From Chamaecrista fasciculata (Eukaryota; Streptophyta; Magnoliopsida; Fabales; Fabaceae), in the NCBI GenBank assembly GCA_003254925.1, contig QANZ01034463.1, positions 217,332 through 281,331 on the forward strand: a stretch of 64,000 nucleotides of DNA. The letters are read 5' to 3'. A program made the translations under genes and the position numbers. This document shows, one piece after another, positions 24,144-36,080 of this stretch. The notes below the pieces were generated by a model that did no database searches, was not told the origin of the DNA, and was given only the letters and a program-made list of their open reading frames with translations. Positions within the stretch are counted from its first letter, which is position 1. Every line of letters starts with the position of its first letter.

Positions 24144-26440
24144 CTACATACTTTGAAATCTTACCACTTTATCGTGCTTGCCTTTCTCTTACACTATACT
24201 ATATATATAAATATTACTAATATATGTAAGCATTAAATAGCAATTCATATTTATATATATATATATATATATATTTATAGATATACCACAATTCATATTC
24301 ACTAAATATCACACCACATTCACATATTTAGTTTTTTTTTATTTATTTACTTATGTCTTACGGTCAGTGTAGAAAGCACACTAATAAACATGAACTTCAT
24401 ATTTAATAAAGTTCACACTGGTAGTTAATATATGTGACTATTTTACAACCAAAAAGGAGTTCATTACTTGTTATCTCCTTATAGTTCTACACACATTAAT
24501 ATTTGATCCTAGTTATGCATACACACATATGGATTTTTAACTTGTCTACAGCAAAAGAGCTCCCACTTGCTAGAACTTGAACGTACTGTTGCTTCCTTAT
24601 TACGTAGGCATATATATGTTTATTTACATAAGACATTATTTATTTAATTATATTTAGACCCCATTCTCCATAACAGGCCCATTGGGAACTTCTCCTACCG
24701 GTGCCATCGGAACAGCGTGTTCTCCGGGGGCGCCTGGCATGACATTAATCGGGACCGCGTCAACTGCAGGGTTATTAAAGTTCTCCGGATAAAAAGTAAA
24801 AGTTAATCCTACTCCGGTAAGAACCGGAAGACTTCCCAAAATTGGTACATCAACCCAGGTAGAATATACATCAAGGATCCATCGACACATCGGCATTTTT
24901 ACTATCTGGATACATTATGAAAGAGATAATGAGAATTACAAATTCCCAATAAGTGAGAAAGAGTTGAATAAAATTCATAATATATCCAGCTGTATCAGTA
25001 AGAAAACAGTATCATAAGTGAAAAGAAATAAAATACATATAAACGTAAATATATATATATATATTTTCCTTTTTATATCCTGTACATGGTGGTGGCTTTC
25101 TTCACTCACCTCGGTGGCTTTTCTCACTCACTGTCCGTATCTCGGGCGTCCCCTAGCTGGATCCAAACGGAAACCATACAGTGAAAATTGTAACGGTTTA
25201 CTTTAATTGATAATTTATTACAATATTTGTTCTCCATGATCCATGTCCCGTACGCCTATGTCAACACATGTACTTGTAGAGGGAACCATTTCTCATCATA
25301 GATATATATATATATATAAAATACTCACCAGTAAAAGAATGAAGAAAGGTAATAGATAACACTCAAAAGTGTACCAAAACAAGCTTACGTATACGTGTTT
25401 CCTATTTTTAATTTTTGCGCACAACACCACAGGGTGTACCTAAAAGGCAGTTTGTGCCTAACTAATTAATAGTCATAAACTCAGGTATAAGAACAAGGAA
25501 CAAAATAAAGCTACTGACTAACTTTTTAAGAAAAAACTCCTAGTCTTATTCATTAACTTTTAGCATGTATATATATATATATATAAGTATACTCCATAAA
25601 GTAAGAGATACACGTCATGTTCAGCCAATATTTCAACACTTCACTTGTGAAGACTCAAACTTAATGGTAAAAATTATAATTAGACCCCCTCCTAATTTCT
25701 TTTAAGAGAACTTCTAAAAAAAATTAAACTTGAACTTCAGAAGGCATCTCTACCTCTAATATTTAACAAAATTAAAAAAAAACAAATGAAAATAAACTAC
25801 TCTTGTAATTATATAAACCCAGGGAGAAGGACCTTAGTGAAAAGAAAATAACATATAAGAGTTAACAAAACAATTTTTACTAAAGAACTGAAGAAAGAAT
25901 TTAAAGAAGAACTATAGAACTGAACACTGATACAAAATTTTTTCTAAAAACAGTTAGAAATAGAATTCTTTCTTTTACTTGAAATAGACAAAAAAAAATC
26001 TTTCTCTCTTACATTTGTCCTCGTATCTGATCTGGCTGCTTCAGTTGTTATTTTCTTCCTACTTTCTTTCTCTTTCTTTATCCACTTTGGTCCCCACAAT
26101 CTCTCTTTTTTTTTTTCGTGCCTACGTCTCTATCTTCTAATCTNTTTTTTTTTTTTTTCCGTGCCTACGTCTCTATCTTCTAATCTATTTATAAAGAAAT
26201 ACTTGCACCACTTAAACCTGTTGTGTAAACATATATTACTGTCACCTGTCCTTATCTTATCCACACTGCAGCTTGAAGAGTAAGTTTTCCTTGTACTTTC
26301 ATTGCGTCACCAAAACTAATTCCTTATACCAACTAATAGTTAGAAACTAATAGTTAGTACTTGCAAGTATTATGGGGCCCACTCCCTTGTTATATTTTTT
26401 TTTATTTTCGTTGATGTAAGTATGTATGTAAATGTATGCA
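24144..26440 (-). repeat. Right (5') LTR of the gypsy element, truncated
   Basis: Near-identical to the left LTR apart from an extra segment at about 24296-24465 and a 45-bp duplication around an N at 26144. It ends at 26440 without the TGTAACATCCC terminus, so its outer end has been deleted together with any target duplication. Confidence 0.8.
24654..24890 (-). CDS. Small ORF inside the right gypsy LTR, unknown
   Basis: Counterpart of the left-LTR ORF, one codon longer (MCRWILDVYSTW...). Same hydrophobic segment and C-terminal VMENGV. Its sequence is locally GC-richer than the surrounding AT-rich LTR, which suggests a different origin from its flanks. Confidence 0.35.
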   Translation of the reverse strand: MCRWILDVYSTWVDVPILGSLPVLTGVGLTFTFYPENFNNPAVDAVPINVMPGAPGEHAVPMAPVGEVPNGPVMENGV

Positions 26441-26635
26441 ACAAATACATAGTGGAAACAAGCATTGCACATACAGAGTGAAGAAACACAAGACCTTCAA
26501 AGTCTGTTTTATAAACCCTGGTATTTAGTGTGGTTTTTCATTCCTTAAAATCTACAATAATTTTATATAATAAATAAAATTCATACGTCATAACAAAAAC
26601 TAATTTTACATAAAAACCTTTTAACTAACACACAA

Positions 26636-29013
26636 CTAATTCCATAAAAAAAAACTAAGCACATATAGTAACTTGATCAAATTATCAGGACTTGAATCTA
26701 AATCATCTAACAAATCCATATTGTCTAACTCAAAATTTACATTGATCATTCCATTCATGATGTCACTTTCATATAATTGAAGTGCCTAGAAGTTGCTAAT
26801 TGTGTTTGTGAATTGGGACACAAAGTTCATTAATCCCTCCAAGTATTAATTGCTGAGTCCTGCAGTTGGTGATGATTATTACTATTGTTGATGTAATCAT
26901 TACTAATAATCCCATATACCGTAAGAAGGTTCAGAGAGCAGCAACTCGCTGAGTAATATAGTGTTAAGATTATCATTCTGAACATGACCATCTTGTGTAT
27001 TAGTATAATCATGTGACCATGTATTAGGGACATGTTCCATCGTCAGAGGAGTGTTATGGTCGGAATGGTGAGGGAGGGGATTATTATTATAATTGTGAAC
27101 TGGATGGCGTTGACCTTGAACTTGACCATCTTGTGTATTAGTAGAATCATGCGACCATGTATTAGGGACATGTTCCATCGTCAGAGGAGTGTTTTGGTCG
27201 GAATGGTGAGGAAGGGGATTATTATTATAAATGTGAACTGGATGACGTTGACCTTGAACTTGACCATCTTGTGTATTAGTAGAATCATGCGACCATGTAT
27301 TAGGGACATGTTCCATTCTCGGAGGAGTGTTTTGGTCAGAATGGTGAGGGAGGGGATTATTATTATAATAATGAATTGGTTGGCATTGATCTTGAACTTG
27401 ACCATCTTGTGTATTAGTAGAATCATGTGACCATGTATTAGGGACATGGTCCATTCTCACGACTGAGAGTTGAGGAGTGTTTTCGTCGGAATGGTGAGGG
27501 AGGGGATTATTATTATTATAGTTGGGATGGCGTTGAGGTTGAACTTGACGAATTTGTTGAGAATGAGTGCGATGACGACAATTACTACGATGATGATGAT
27601 TGTCTTCTTCTCCTTCTTTTTTCAGTAAATCCTTGTGTTTCTGTAGATAAAGTCAAAATGGTCAATTCAGTAGTTTCAAAGAGAATGCAGAACTTAAAGT
27701 TTCATAAAATAGAAAGAATTTAAAGTATAGTGGTTTATTTCAATAAAATAAATTGCAATAGACACTCATAATTTATGTTTAAAGTATAAGGCAAACAATT
27801 TCAGAAATTTAGAATTTAACATTAATGAAAAGCAGAGGAATGAATTAAGGTTAAAACCTGTAAATGACTTGAAACATTCTCTTTGGTGAGACCTCGAACA
27901 TTCATCAATTCATGAATTTTTTTGGGCGTAACATCTGAAATATTAGTAAGCAATATCATAAAGGTCAAGTTAGTTAATTGAATATACAACTAATCAAACT
28001 ATTAGCTCATATATATATATATATATATATATCTTACTCTTAAGGCCGCCAAGTTGTTCAATGGCATAGAGAAACCGATTGTGCAATTCAATCGACCACT
28101 TCACTCGAGGCTTCTTTATTGGTGGACTATTATTCAACAACTCATTGCCCTCATCTTCTGATCTTATTTGATTTTCTGCTTTTCTTATTGTCACTCCTTG
28201 TTCTTGTTGTGTTCTTTCATCAACTGGAGAAGTATCAGATGCATCCTCGTGATTTCCATCATTCTCTTGTTCATTATTTTGATCTTTGTTGTTCAATTGA
28301 TCACCTTTGCGATATGAATTCCCATCTTTTAACATTAAACACTTCAAAATAACACACGGCCATACTTTATTCATTGTTTTATAGCTTATAGGCCTCTCAT
28401 AAGTCCCATTTTCAAATCCCCAGATTGCAGCACTTCGTCTCTTGTCTTGTGAAGTAACTAAGCAAATACAAAAGAAGTGAAATCATTATATCATTAATTT
28501 GTAATGAGAATTGAAATAATCAAAAATTTATTAAAATAGTTCACTTACAAAATAGTGTTTGAGTTCCATCGCTGAACGGTACGTTCATACCAATCATGTC
28601 TTCAAAAATATGGTCTATTATTATTATATCAAAACTGTCTTTCTTCTCTTGCAAAAGTTTCACAATATTCTCAAGGTTAACACATTTGGTAACTGAAAAA
28701 AAAAAAAAAAAAAAAGAAAAGAAAATTAGTTGGTATAATTGAGATATTGGATTTCTCATTGACTATACTTTTTCAAATTTGGTATGAAACTTCAGAACTT
28801 GAAAGAGANAGAACTTGAAAGAGAAAGATTCAAGTTCATATCTATCCAACTATCTGAAAAAAAAAATAATTATGAGAAGAGAATAAATTACTTACCATGA
28901 TAATTACATTGTGAAGATATCCTTTCAATGACGTTCAAAGTGAAGACGTCAATATCTCCTATCAAAAAAATTCTCAAAGTTTGAGAAGATTAGTCGTCTG
29001 AGAGACTCTGCAT
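26636..29013 (-). pseudogene. Type-B response-regulator-like (GARP/Myb) gene with early stop and degenerate receiver
   Basis: Exons on the minus strand, approximately: 29013-28902, 28693-28552, 28457-28040, 27935-27860, 27641-26903, with a possible last exon 26765-26636 encoding an acidic segment (DLLDDLDSSPDN). The receiver aligns from IGDIDVF through CNYHG, DSFDIIIID and FEDM, but much of its C-terminal half, including the LxKP lysine region, is not recognisable. The GARP DNA-binding domain looks intact: KPRVKWSIELHNRFLYAIEQ, VTPKKIHELMNVRGLT, KENVSSHLQ, KHKDLL. The only ATG near the TATA box (29013) is followed by a TAA at codon 8 (28992-28990), in frame with the receiver. Translation could restart at an internal Met such as the one in MNKVWPC, giving a receiver-less GARP protein. 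Relatives are ARR13/ARR21-like type-B proteins. Confidence 0.75.
26940..27462 (-). repeat. 138-bp in-frame tandem repeat, about four copies
   Basis: Period of exactly 138 bp (46 codons), visible as CCATGTATTAGGGACATG recurring near 27015, 27153, 27291 and 27429. Each unit encodes a His/Asn/Pro/Gln-rich module with HVPNTWSHD, NTQDGQVQ and NNNPLPHHSD blocks. The copies stay in frame in the C-terminal region of the response-regulator-like gene; the copy nearest the 3' end is partial and diverged. Confidence 0.9.
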
Positions 29014-29095
29014 TATGATGATACCAACGTAGACGAAAAAGAATCGAAAGAACAAATAACTTCGATGAATAAGGCTATTCTGATTTGTCTATGTA

Positions 29096-29103
29096 TATTT
29101 ATA
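29096..29103 (-). promoter_or_regulatory. TATA box of the response-regulator-like gene
   Basis: Minus-strand TATAAATA, 83 bp upstream of the ATG at 29013. The hAT insertion at 29337 lies a further 240 bp upstream. Confidence 0.55.
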
Positions 29104-29596
29104 CTCAAAGGTCAACAAATATATATAAGGTGTAGGTTGAATTTGTTGGAATTAACCGATGAAAAGGACGAAAAAGTAAATATAGAGAGAGGCAAATTTC
29201 GGAATGATACTGAGCGGCTATTTCTTCTCATATTATAGAACAAACGCTAAACGAATCTCAATTTAGAAGAAAATCTTTTTAAAATTCAAATTAAATTTCA
29301 AATGTGTCCAAAAAAAATCTCAATTCATTATTCTCAATTTAATCCAGTGTTGTCATAACCGAACCGGACAAAGACTCGGACAAGTGTTCGGTTCACGGTC
29401 TGATTGGTTAGATCGGTCGAACCGTTCGGTCGGACCGGATGACGCAATAAATAATAATTTTAAATATATTAAATATAAACCCTGTCAAGTTTCAACTTTC
29501 AAGTTCAATACACATAATTTTAAAGTTCAAAAGTACAAATTCATAGTTCAAAATCTAAAAGCAAACAACATTACATGACTTCTCAAATTTCAATTT

Positions 29597-32202
29597 TCAA
29601 GACTTGTTAAACTCAGGAGGATCTTGATCAAACCAAGCATGAAGTTCTTGATAATCGTCACTTTCACTATAACTTGTCGACTGATCATGAGGAAATGAGT
29701 CCAAATTGTGCTCTCTTTGACTTGATTGTGCATTATTATTCTCATGGACATTATCTTCATCACCACAACAAACAAAATAAACCATAGAGAAACATTATAA
29801 GATTATATACAAACAAAACCAACATGAACATATATTATGTAAAACATTATCTTACCTTCCTCAATTGGAATTTTTGGCAGTGCTTCTTGAGAATAGATCA
29901 TATCTTCTGACTCATCATAAACAAGGAATGGAGTATCTTCATCTGTGATCCAAAATTCAATATTTTCTATACTTGAATAATCAATTGGATCCAAGTTGTT
30001 CCTTTTGTTAGCAGCACTGAAAGTCAAAATAATCAATGAGAATTAAATATTAAATCAACACAAAGTCATAATTTAATTATTCTGACAACAAACAAAATTT
30101 ACTACTTGAATAAGACATACCAATTTTTCAATCTCAAATTATAATGAATATAAACAAGATCATTCAATCTTTGATGCTCCAATTTATTCCTTTTCTTGGT
30201 ATGGATTCTTTCAAATACACTCCAGTTTCTTTCACAGCCAGATGAAGATGCAGTTTGACTCAAAAGACGAATAGCTATCCTTTGAACATTTGGAGAAATA
30301 TAACCAAAGGTTTTCCACCAATCATCTGTCATTATGAATCAAAATCAAATACTATAATTTCAATCACTAATAAGAAAACATATTAACATAAAGTATATTC
30401 AAAACGTAAAGAATATTACCTGGCTTCATTTTAGTTGAAGCTTCAATAGCTAGGTCACTTTTAAAGACGTCTTTCATATCCCTATAAATCATACTTTCAT
30501 TCACAAAGTCGGTCTTGCCAAAAGGAACTATGTTGTTCAAAATCCCAAGGAATCCATGCATAACCTCCGGCTTCTTAGAAAAATGTTCCTGGTCATAATA
30601 AAATACTGGATTCAAAAGATATGAAGCAGCATGAATATCTTTTCGAAGTTGCCTATCCCACCGTTGCTTTATAATCTTAGTATAAGGCTTATACAAAGAC
30701 TTTTTATTCCTGAAGACATTTTTGATGGTTTTTCTTGCTCTGTACATGCCATCATACACATAGCCCAATGAAGGCCTATTATCAGCATCAACAATTCGTA
30801 ACAAGCGTACAAGAGGTGCCACAATTTGAACAACAATTCCACAGTCATTCCAAAATTTGTTGTCTAACACAATAGCAATAACATCCTTTCCCTTTGGGTC
30901 TCTAGAGTATCTAGAATCTGTAAAAGTCTTACTAGTCACCAAGGCTTGCAAGTCATGTTTATGCTCATGAATACTTTTCAATGCAATGAATGTAGTTGCA
31001 AATCGTGTTGGTCCAGGACGTATGATTTCTTTCCATCCATCTCTTTTCCTTAACCAAGCTAACAGATATCCATGATTGTAAACAAATTTTGTTATCTTTG
31101 ATGCACGTGTGGCTAGGCTACTGACGAATTCCATCTTGCCAATGTCTCCTAAAATCAAGTTCAAACAATGGGCAGCACAAGGAGACCAAAATATAGAAGG
31201 AAACTTGTCATTTAACAATCTTCCAGCAGCTTTATAATTTGCTGCATTATCAGTCACAAAGTGTACAACATTACCTGCCCCAGCAAATTCAACCAGCTCA
31301 ACAAACAAGTTACAAAGTGTTACCGCATCTTTAACAACATCAGAAGCATCAACAGATTTAACGAAAACAATTCCTCGAGGGCAATAGACAAGAAAATTGA
31401 TTAATTGCCTATTATTTCTATCTTGTCAACCATCAGCCATGATAGTACAACCAGTTTCAGACCAACTACCACGAATAGCATCAACCAACAAGGTAACCTC
31501 CCTTTTCATATCAAGTAAAACATTGGTTCGTAAAGCATGATAAGTTGGACCTTTATATCCAGAACCAATGCTAGCAATAGCATCTATCATTTCCTGATAA
31601 TAAACTGAATTAGCAACATTCATAGGAATGCAATTATCATATAAAAACCTGCCAATGGCCAAATCAACTCTTCTCACAGCTTCCTTTCCTGCCATTGAAA
31701 ATCTGATTGATGGTTGAGCTCCAACGGTAGTTCTTGGTGCAAAAAAATTGCTTCCATCTTCAGTTGATTTTCTTTTGATCCCACTTTGACTAGAACTGAT
31801 GGCTGCAGATTGAGTAATATGTTGTACTGGAGGTTGCACTTCTGATGAGGCAACATTATCTTCCAAAACTTGCTTGTCTGTCAAGTCATTTTGACCCTTA
31901 TTTTTCTTCTCATCAATTTCTTTCAAATTTTGTTGCATCTTGTATCGAACATCATAAGGCACTTTCTTACATCCTACTGCATCTCCCTTTTTTCCAGCAA
32001 GATGTTGTTTTATTCTATGTATTCCTCCACCCTTAAATTCTTTCTCACAATACATGCATTTCCAAAATTTTCTCCCCTTTGGATCAATCATCTCAATGCA
32101 ATAATCCCAAGCAGGATCTGCTCTTGCCCGGACAGATTGGGTAGATGGTGTAGCTGGTGTAGATGCAATTGATTGTTGTACAGATGAAGAGGATGTAGAC
32201 AT
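29597..32202 (-). pseudogene. hAT transposase with one in-frame stop
   Basis: Exons: 32202-30420, 30325-30121, about 30018-29857, and about 29750-29597. Domains: BED zinc finger (WKCMYCEKEF and H near KQHLAGKKGD), DUF659, DUF4371/RNase H-like core (TDNAANYKAAGRLL, CAAHCLNLIL), and the hAT dimerisation domain (SSSGCERNWSVFE, KKRNKLEHQRLNDLVYI). A TGA at 31428-31426, directly after MADG where the family has Trp, breaks the long first exon; the frame then continues open. Otherwise the gene looks complete, so it is inactive by a single base change unless supplied in trans. Confidence 0.88.
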
Positions 32203-33119
32203 TGTAATGTAATCTGTAGAATGGAATTAAAAATGCAGAGACCAAAATTAACCAAACACACAAAGTAACCCATCACCCATCACACAAAGTAACCAGGGTG
32301 CACTCAACTACTGAAAATTATAATGAAATTAACAAGCTAGAGACCAAAATGCAGAATTAAACTCATTAATTTTTACAAATTAAATCAAGAGAGTACAATA
32401 TGCAAACATCATATAAACTCATTAATTTATTAAGATAAGATTCATCATTCCCTGCTTCACACACCTCATCACTCTTTAATTTCTTTGATCACCTGGCCGC
32501 CTCAGCTCCTCTCTCTTATATTAAACATATAGATACATGTACGTATTATCAATTCCAAATATAACATAAATTAACTGCCACGCTCTTGTAAACATACACA
32601 AGGGGTTGGGTTGATTAATAAAAATGTGTTGGTACGGTCAACTCTCCAAAAAGAAAACCAATCGAAAACTTTAACCCAAATTTTTTTTTTTATTGATGGG
32701 ACTGATAATTTTGGACAAACCCCAGAAAAAAAGCTTTGAGCTTCCATGGAAATTATAACCTTTTATAATTATAAATATATGACAAAAAAGTTGAATCTCT
32801 GAACAGAAGACAAATATGCATATATTTTTTCACAACACTGAGGTTGTGGAGGAGGCTGGAGCCCAGAATCCTGATATTGTCTCTGACATTATTCTCTTCA
32901 CCTGATGTTTAGCAGTATTTTGAAGCTGAAGAGTTTTAAATTACAAAAAGAAAACCAATCGAAAACTTTAACCCAAATTTAATCCAAAGGTAATTCTACC
33001 AAACAAATCTCAAATCCTTTTCTCTTTCATCTTAACCATGAATCGAAGTACTTATGCAGCACATAGAGAACGGAATCAATAAGAAAAAGCACATAAGAGA
33101 CTTACGCAAATCGCAGATA

Positions 33120-33265
33120 ACAGGGGAAGTTAAACTCGCCTCTTCCTTCAAAACCGAGACCAGAGGAAAGCAACGGCGGCGGCGGAAGTAGCAGCGGCTA
33201 CGGCGGAAGGAGCGGCGACGGCAGAAACAACGACGACGACGGAAAAGCAGCGGCGGAGGTGAGAC
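33120..33265. repeat. CGG-rich trinucleotide tract in the hAT leader
   Basis: Imperfect CGG/GCG/CGA triplet repeats, much GC-richer than the surroundings. Upstream of the hAT transposase start on its coding strand. Confidence 0.6.
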
Positions 33266-33640
33266 TAGCCTAGGGTTCGGCGGAGGTGAAGTCTGAAGGG
33301 GTTTTCGAATGGCTGGGTTTTCGGCAGATTGCAGAGTCTTTCTTTAGGTCACTTAGTGGTTTTTTTTTTTTAATTTTCGAATGCAGTGAAAAAAAAAAAT
33401 TTGGGTTGAACCGCCGGTCCACCGGGTGGACCCGGTTTTTCCGGTTTTGGGCCGGTTTTTCCCGGTCCAGTCCGGTCCAACCCAGACTTTGGTTCTTTGG
33501 GTTGAACCAGACCGTGTTAATCTTCGGCTCCCGGCCGGTCCGGTCCGGGTTTTACAACACTGATTTAATCTTAAACATAAATAATTTTATTATTTTTAAT
33601 AAATGAAAGCCGTTAATTTGTAGATAGAAATTATAACTTA

Positions 33641-34156
33641 CGCTAAAGTGCATTTTTGGTCCCAAAACTTTGGTAAAGGTCTCAATTTGGTTCTATAACT
33701 TTTTTTGTTGTAATTTTGGTCCCATAACTTTGACAAAGGTCTCAATTTGGTTCCATAACTTTTTTTGTTGTAATTTTGGTCCCATAACTTTGACAAAGGT
33801 CTCAATTTAGTCCCATAACTTTTTTTATTGCGATTTTGGTCACATAACTTCTAAAAATGTCCCATCGTTGGTCCCAAGCTGATTTTCATCCATCTCATAA
33901 CTTCACTCATATTTTCCACATCATCATCTAACTCAGTATGTCATATCATCTTTAACAACATATAATGGATGGAAATCAGCTTGGGACAAAAACTGAGACA
34001 TTTTCAAAAGTTATGGGACCAAAATTGCAACAAAAAGAGTTATGGGACCAAATTGAGACATTTTTCAAAGTTAAGAGACCAAAATTGCAACAAAAAAAGT
34101 TATGAGACCGAATTGAGACCTTTGTCAAAGTTATGGACCAAAAATACTTGTTTGCC
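33641..34156. mobile_element. Inverted-repeat element (Mutator-like MITE), 516 bp, with 9-bp target duplication
   Basis: Perfect 9-bp duplication TATAACTTA at 33632-33640 and 34157-34165. Arms consist of roughly 60-bp tandem units containing TTTTGGTCCCATAACTTT, repeated in inverted orientation on the right. A 9-bp duplication with long inverted ends fits Mutator-like elements. No coding capacity. Confidence 0.8.
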
Positions 34157-34667
34157 TATAACTTATAAGAGAGTGATGAAATAAGTTAATTTTAAAATAA
34201 TTCAAAATTTAAATTTAAAATTATAGCTCCTATTTTTATGAGATTCTTGATTAAGGAGTTATTTTATTTTATTATATATTTATTTATATATCATAAAAGA
34301 TGGGATGAATTCACAATAATTTGAATTTCACTATCAACAAAATCTTTTTCTAAATTTCATGTGAAGTTTTAACTATTGAAATTATTATCATACAAATTTT
34401 AATTTATGATATGAGCAATTTCTTTTTACACGCCAGTTTTAAAATATTTCAAACCATTTGAAGCTTATTTTAGAGTTTATTTTTTTACTTTTTCATCGTG
34501 TTGTGACTTGTGATATTTCTCCTTTGCTTTCAATTGGTTTTACCATTAATATATATAAATTAATCTGATCATCAATCAACCTAACAATCACTCTTCAAGA
34601 AATTAGATAGAGTAAAGGAATAAGCTAGCCCAAATATCTATTCAAATTATTTAAATTATTTAACTTT

Positions 34668-35043
34668 GGCAAAAGTACTATTTTGTCCCCAAATTTTACA
34701 TCAACTATCAATTTTGTCCTCATTCTTTTTTTTTCTGTCAATTCGTCCCCAGTGTTTCATATTTCTATCAATTTTATCCTTTGATTAACTTCTTTCAATA
34801 AATTAACGATATACTGCATCGTGTTTTTCAATCTGAGTTAGGATTTGAGTTTCTTTTTCTATCAATTTTACATTATATATCATTAGCCACGTAGACTATG
34901 TCGATAATATTTGGCTAAAGTAAGAGCAAAGGATAAAATTGACCGAATTGTGAAACATTAGAGACAGAATTGACAACAAAAAAAGATTGGGGACGAAATT
35001 GATAGTTTGTGTAAAGTTTGGGGACAAAATTAGAACTTTTGTC
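34668..35043. mobile_element. Inverted-repeat element, family A, 376 bp
   Basis: Ends GGCAAAAGTACTATTTTGTC and the complement of GACAAAAGTTCTAATTTTGTC. Flanked by TTTAACTTT (34659-34667) and TTTAATTTT (35044-35052), 8 of 9 identical. Its core (around 34790-34930) recurs at about 36720-36860 and, inverted, at about 41170-41310. Confidence 0.7.
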
Positions 35044-35542
35044 TTTAATTTTTTAGAAAAAGATGTTAGATTTATCATTCTTGAAAACATAATCAAACTC
35101 TTTAAATCTCAAGTTCTTGAATTCTCATAACTTTTACAATTAACCCAAGAATACATACCTGGAGTGTTGGAAACCATCTTGATCTTGATCTTGTTAAATT
35201 GATTTCTCTCTCTTCCCCTATTTTTAATGACACATTCTTTAGTGATGGACCTAATTCTCATAAATGTGTTACCCTCTTTATGGGTAAAGAGATGACCAAT
35301 TTAAATAGGATTTATGCTTTAATCTGGTACGTCCATCAAGTAACCAAAATGTACGGTTGAGATCTATTCAGCTATTAAAATATATTTCAAACTTTAAACA
35401 TAACTATAATATCTTTGATCACTTAATATTAAAGATATCATTATCTTTAATCATATAATATCAAAGATAAATGTTAATATTATTATTTATCTATTTATTT
35501 GGCCACATTCTAACAAAAGATGCAACTAATGTACTAAATAAT

Positions 35543-36080
35543 TGGTCAAACGGTCATTTTTGTCCTGAATGTATGTCCTAATGTTCATTTTGGCCTATTA
35601 TGTTTCAAAATGTTCAAATTGGTTCTAAATATTGGCAAAATGATTAATTTTGGTCCTAAATATTGGTAAAATGTTTCATTTTGGTCCCAAACTATTGAAT
35701 CTGGTCATATTTTCTCGTCTCTTATTTCAAGTTCAACGGACTTATCAAGAGAAACTTATAACTCTAAATTTGTCTCGTTCGAATTTGAAACGAGAGAAAT
35801 ATGATCAACTTTGCTTGTTTGACCATGAAATGAGTGGTCTACTTTTAGAAACGATTTGACTTCGTTTATTGACGGTCCCATCGAGATTGAGAAAGTACTT
35901 CGAGAACAATACGTAACTCTAAACCCATCACGTTTAAACTTGAAACAAGTCATATTCAATAGTTTAAGACCAAAATAAAACATTTTTCAAATATTTAGGA
36001 TCAATTTGAACATTTTGAAACATAATTGACCAAAATAAACATTAGGGTATATATTTGGGACCAAAATGACCCTTTAACCA
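35543..36080. mobile_element. Inverted-repeat element, family B, 538 bp
   Basis: Ends TGGTCAAACGGTCATTTTTG and the complement of TGGTTAAAGGGTCATTTTGG. The flanks CTAAATAAT and ACAAATAAT match at 7 of 9 positions. Arms carry repeated TTTTGGTCCTAAATATTGG-like units. Confidence 0.6.

Larger units (their letters stand above)
17472..26440 (-). mobile_element. Ty3/gypsy (chromovirus, Tekay/Del-like) LTR retrotransposon, decayed
   Basis: Gag-pol on the minus strand (24136 to 19755) between two direct repeats: left (3') LTR 17472-19716 and right (5') LTR 24144-26440. A polypurine tract (19717-19730 on the plus strand) directly precedes TGTAACATCCC, the typical start of Del/Tekay LTRs, which fixes the 3' LTR boundary at 19716. 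The right LTR lacks the matching terminal 190 bp, so it is truncated and no target duplication can be found. No primer-binding site or leader is visible between the right LTR and gag, which are only a few bases apart. Order gag-protease-RT-RNase H-integrase is that of Ty3/gypsy. Confidence 0.88.
29345..33562 (-). mobile_element. hAT-superfamily DNA transposon, 4218 bp
   Basis: Perfect 8-bp target duplication ATTTAATC at 29337-29344 and 33563-33570, as expected for hAT. Terminal inverted repeats start CAGTGTTGT at both ends and then become imperfect, CCGG-rich subterminal repeats. The transposase gene is on the minus strand. Its leader region (33120-33260) is rich in CGG/GCG triplets. Confidence 0.95.

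Noticed and set aside
26940..27462. Regular 138-bp repeats as a CRISPR-like array
   Set aside because: No unique spacers between units; the array is coding, in frame and inside a plant gene.
33286..33606. ORF of 106 codons at the right end of the hAT
   Set aside because: Lies in subterminal repeats of the transposon and crosses its terminus; no protein character.
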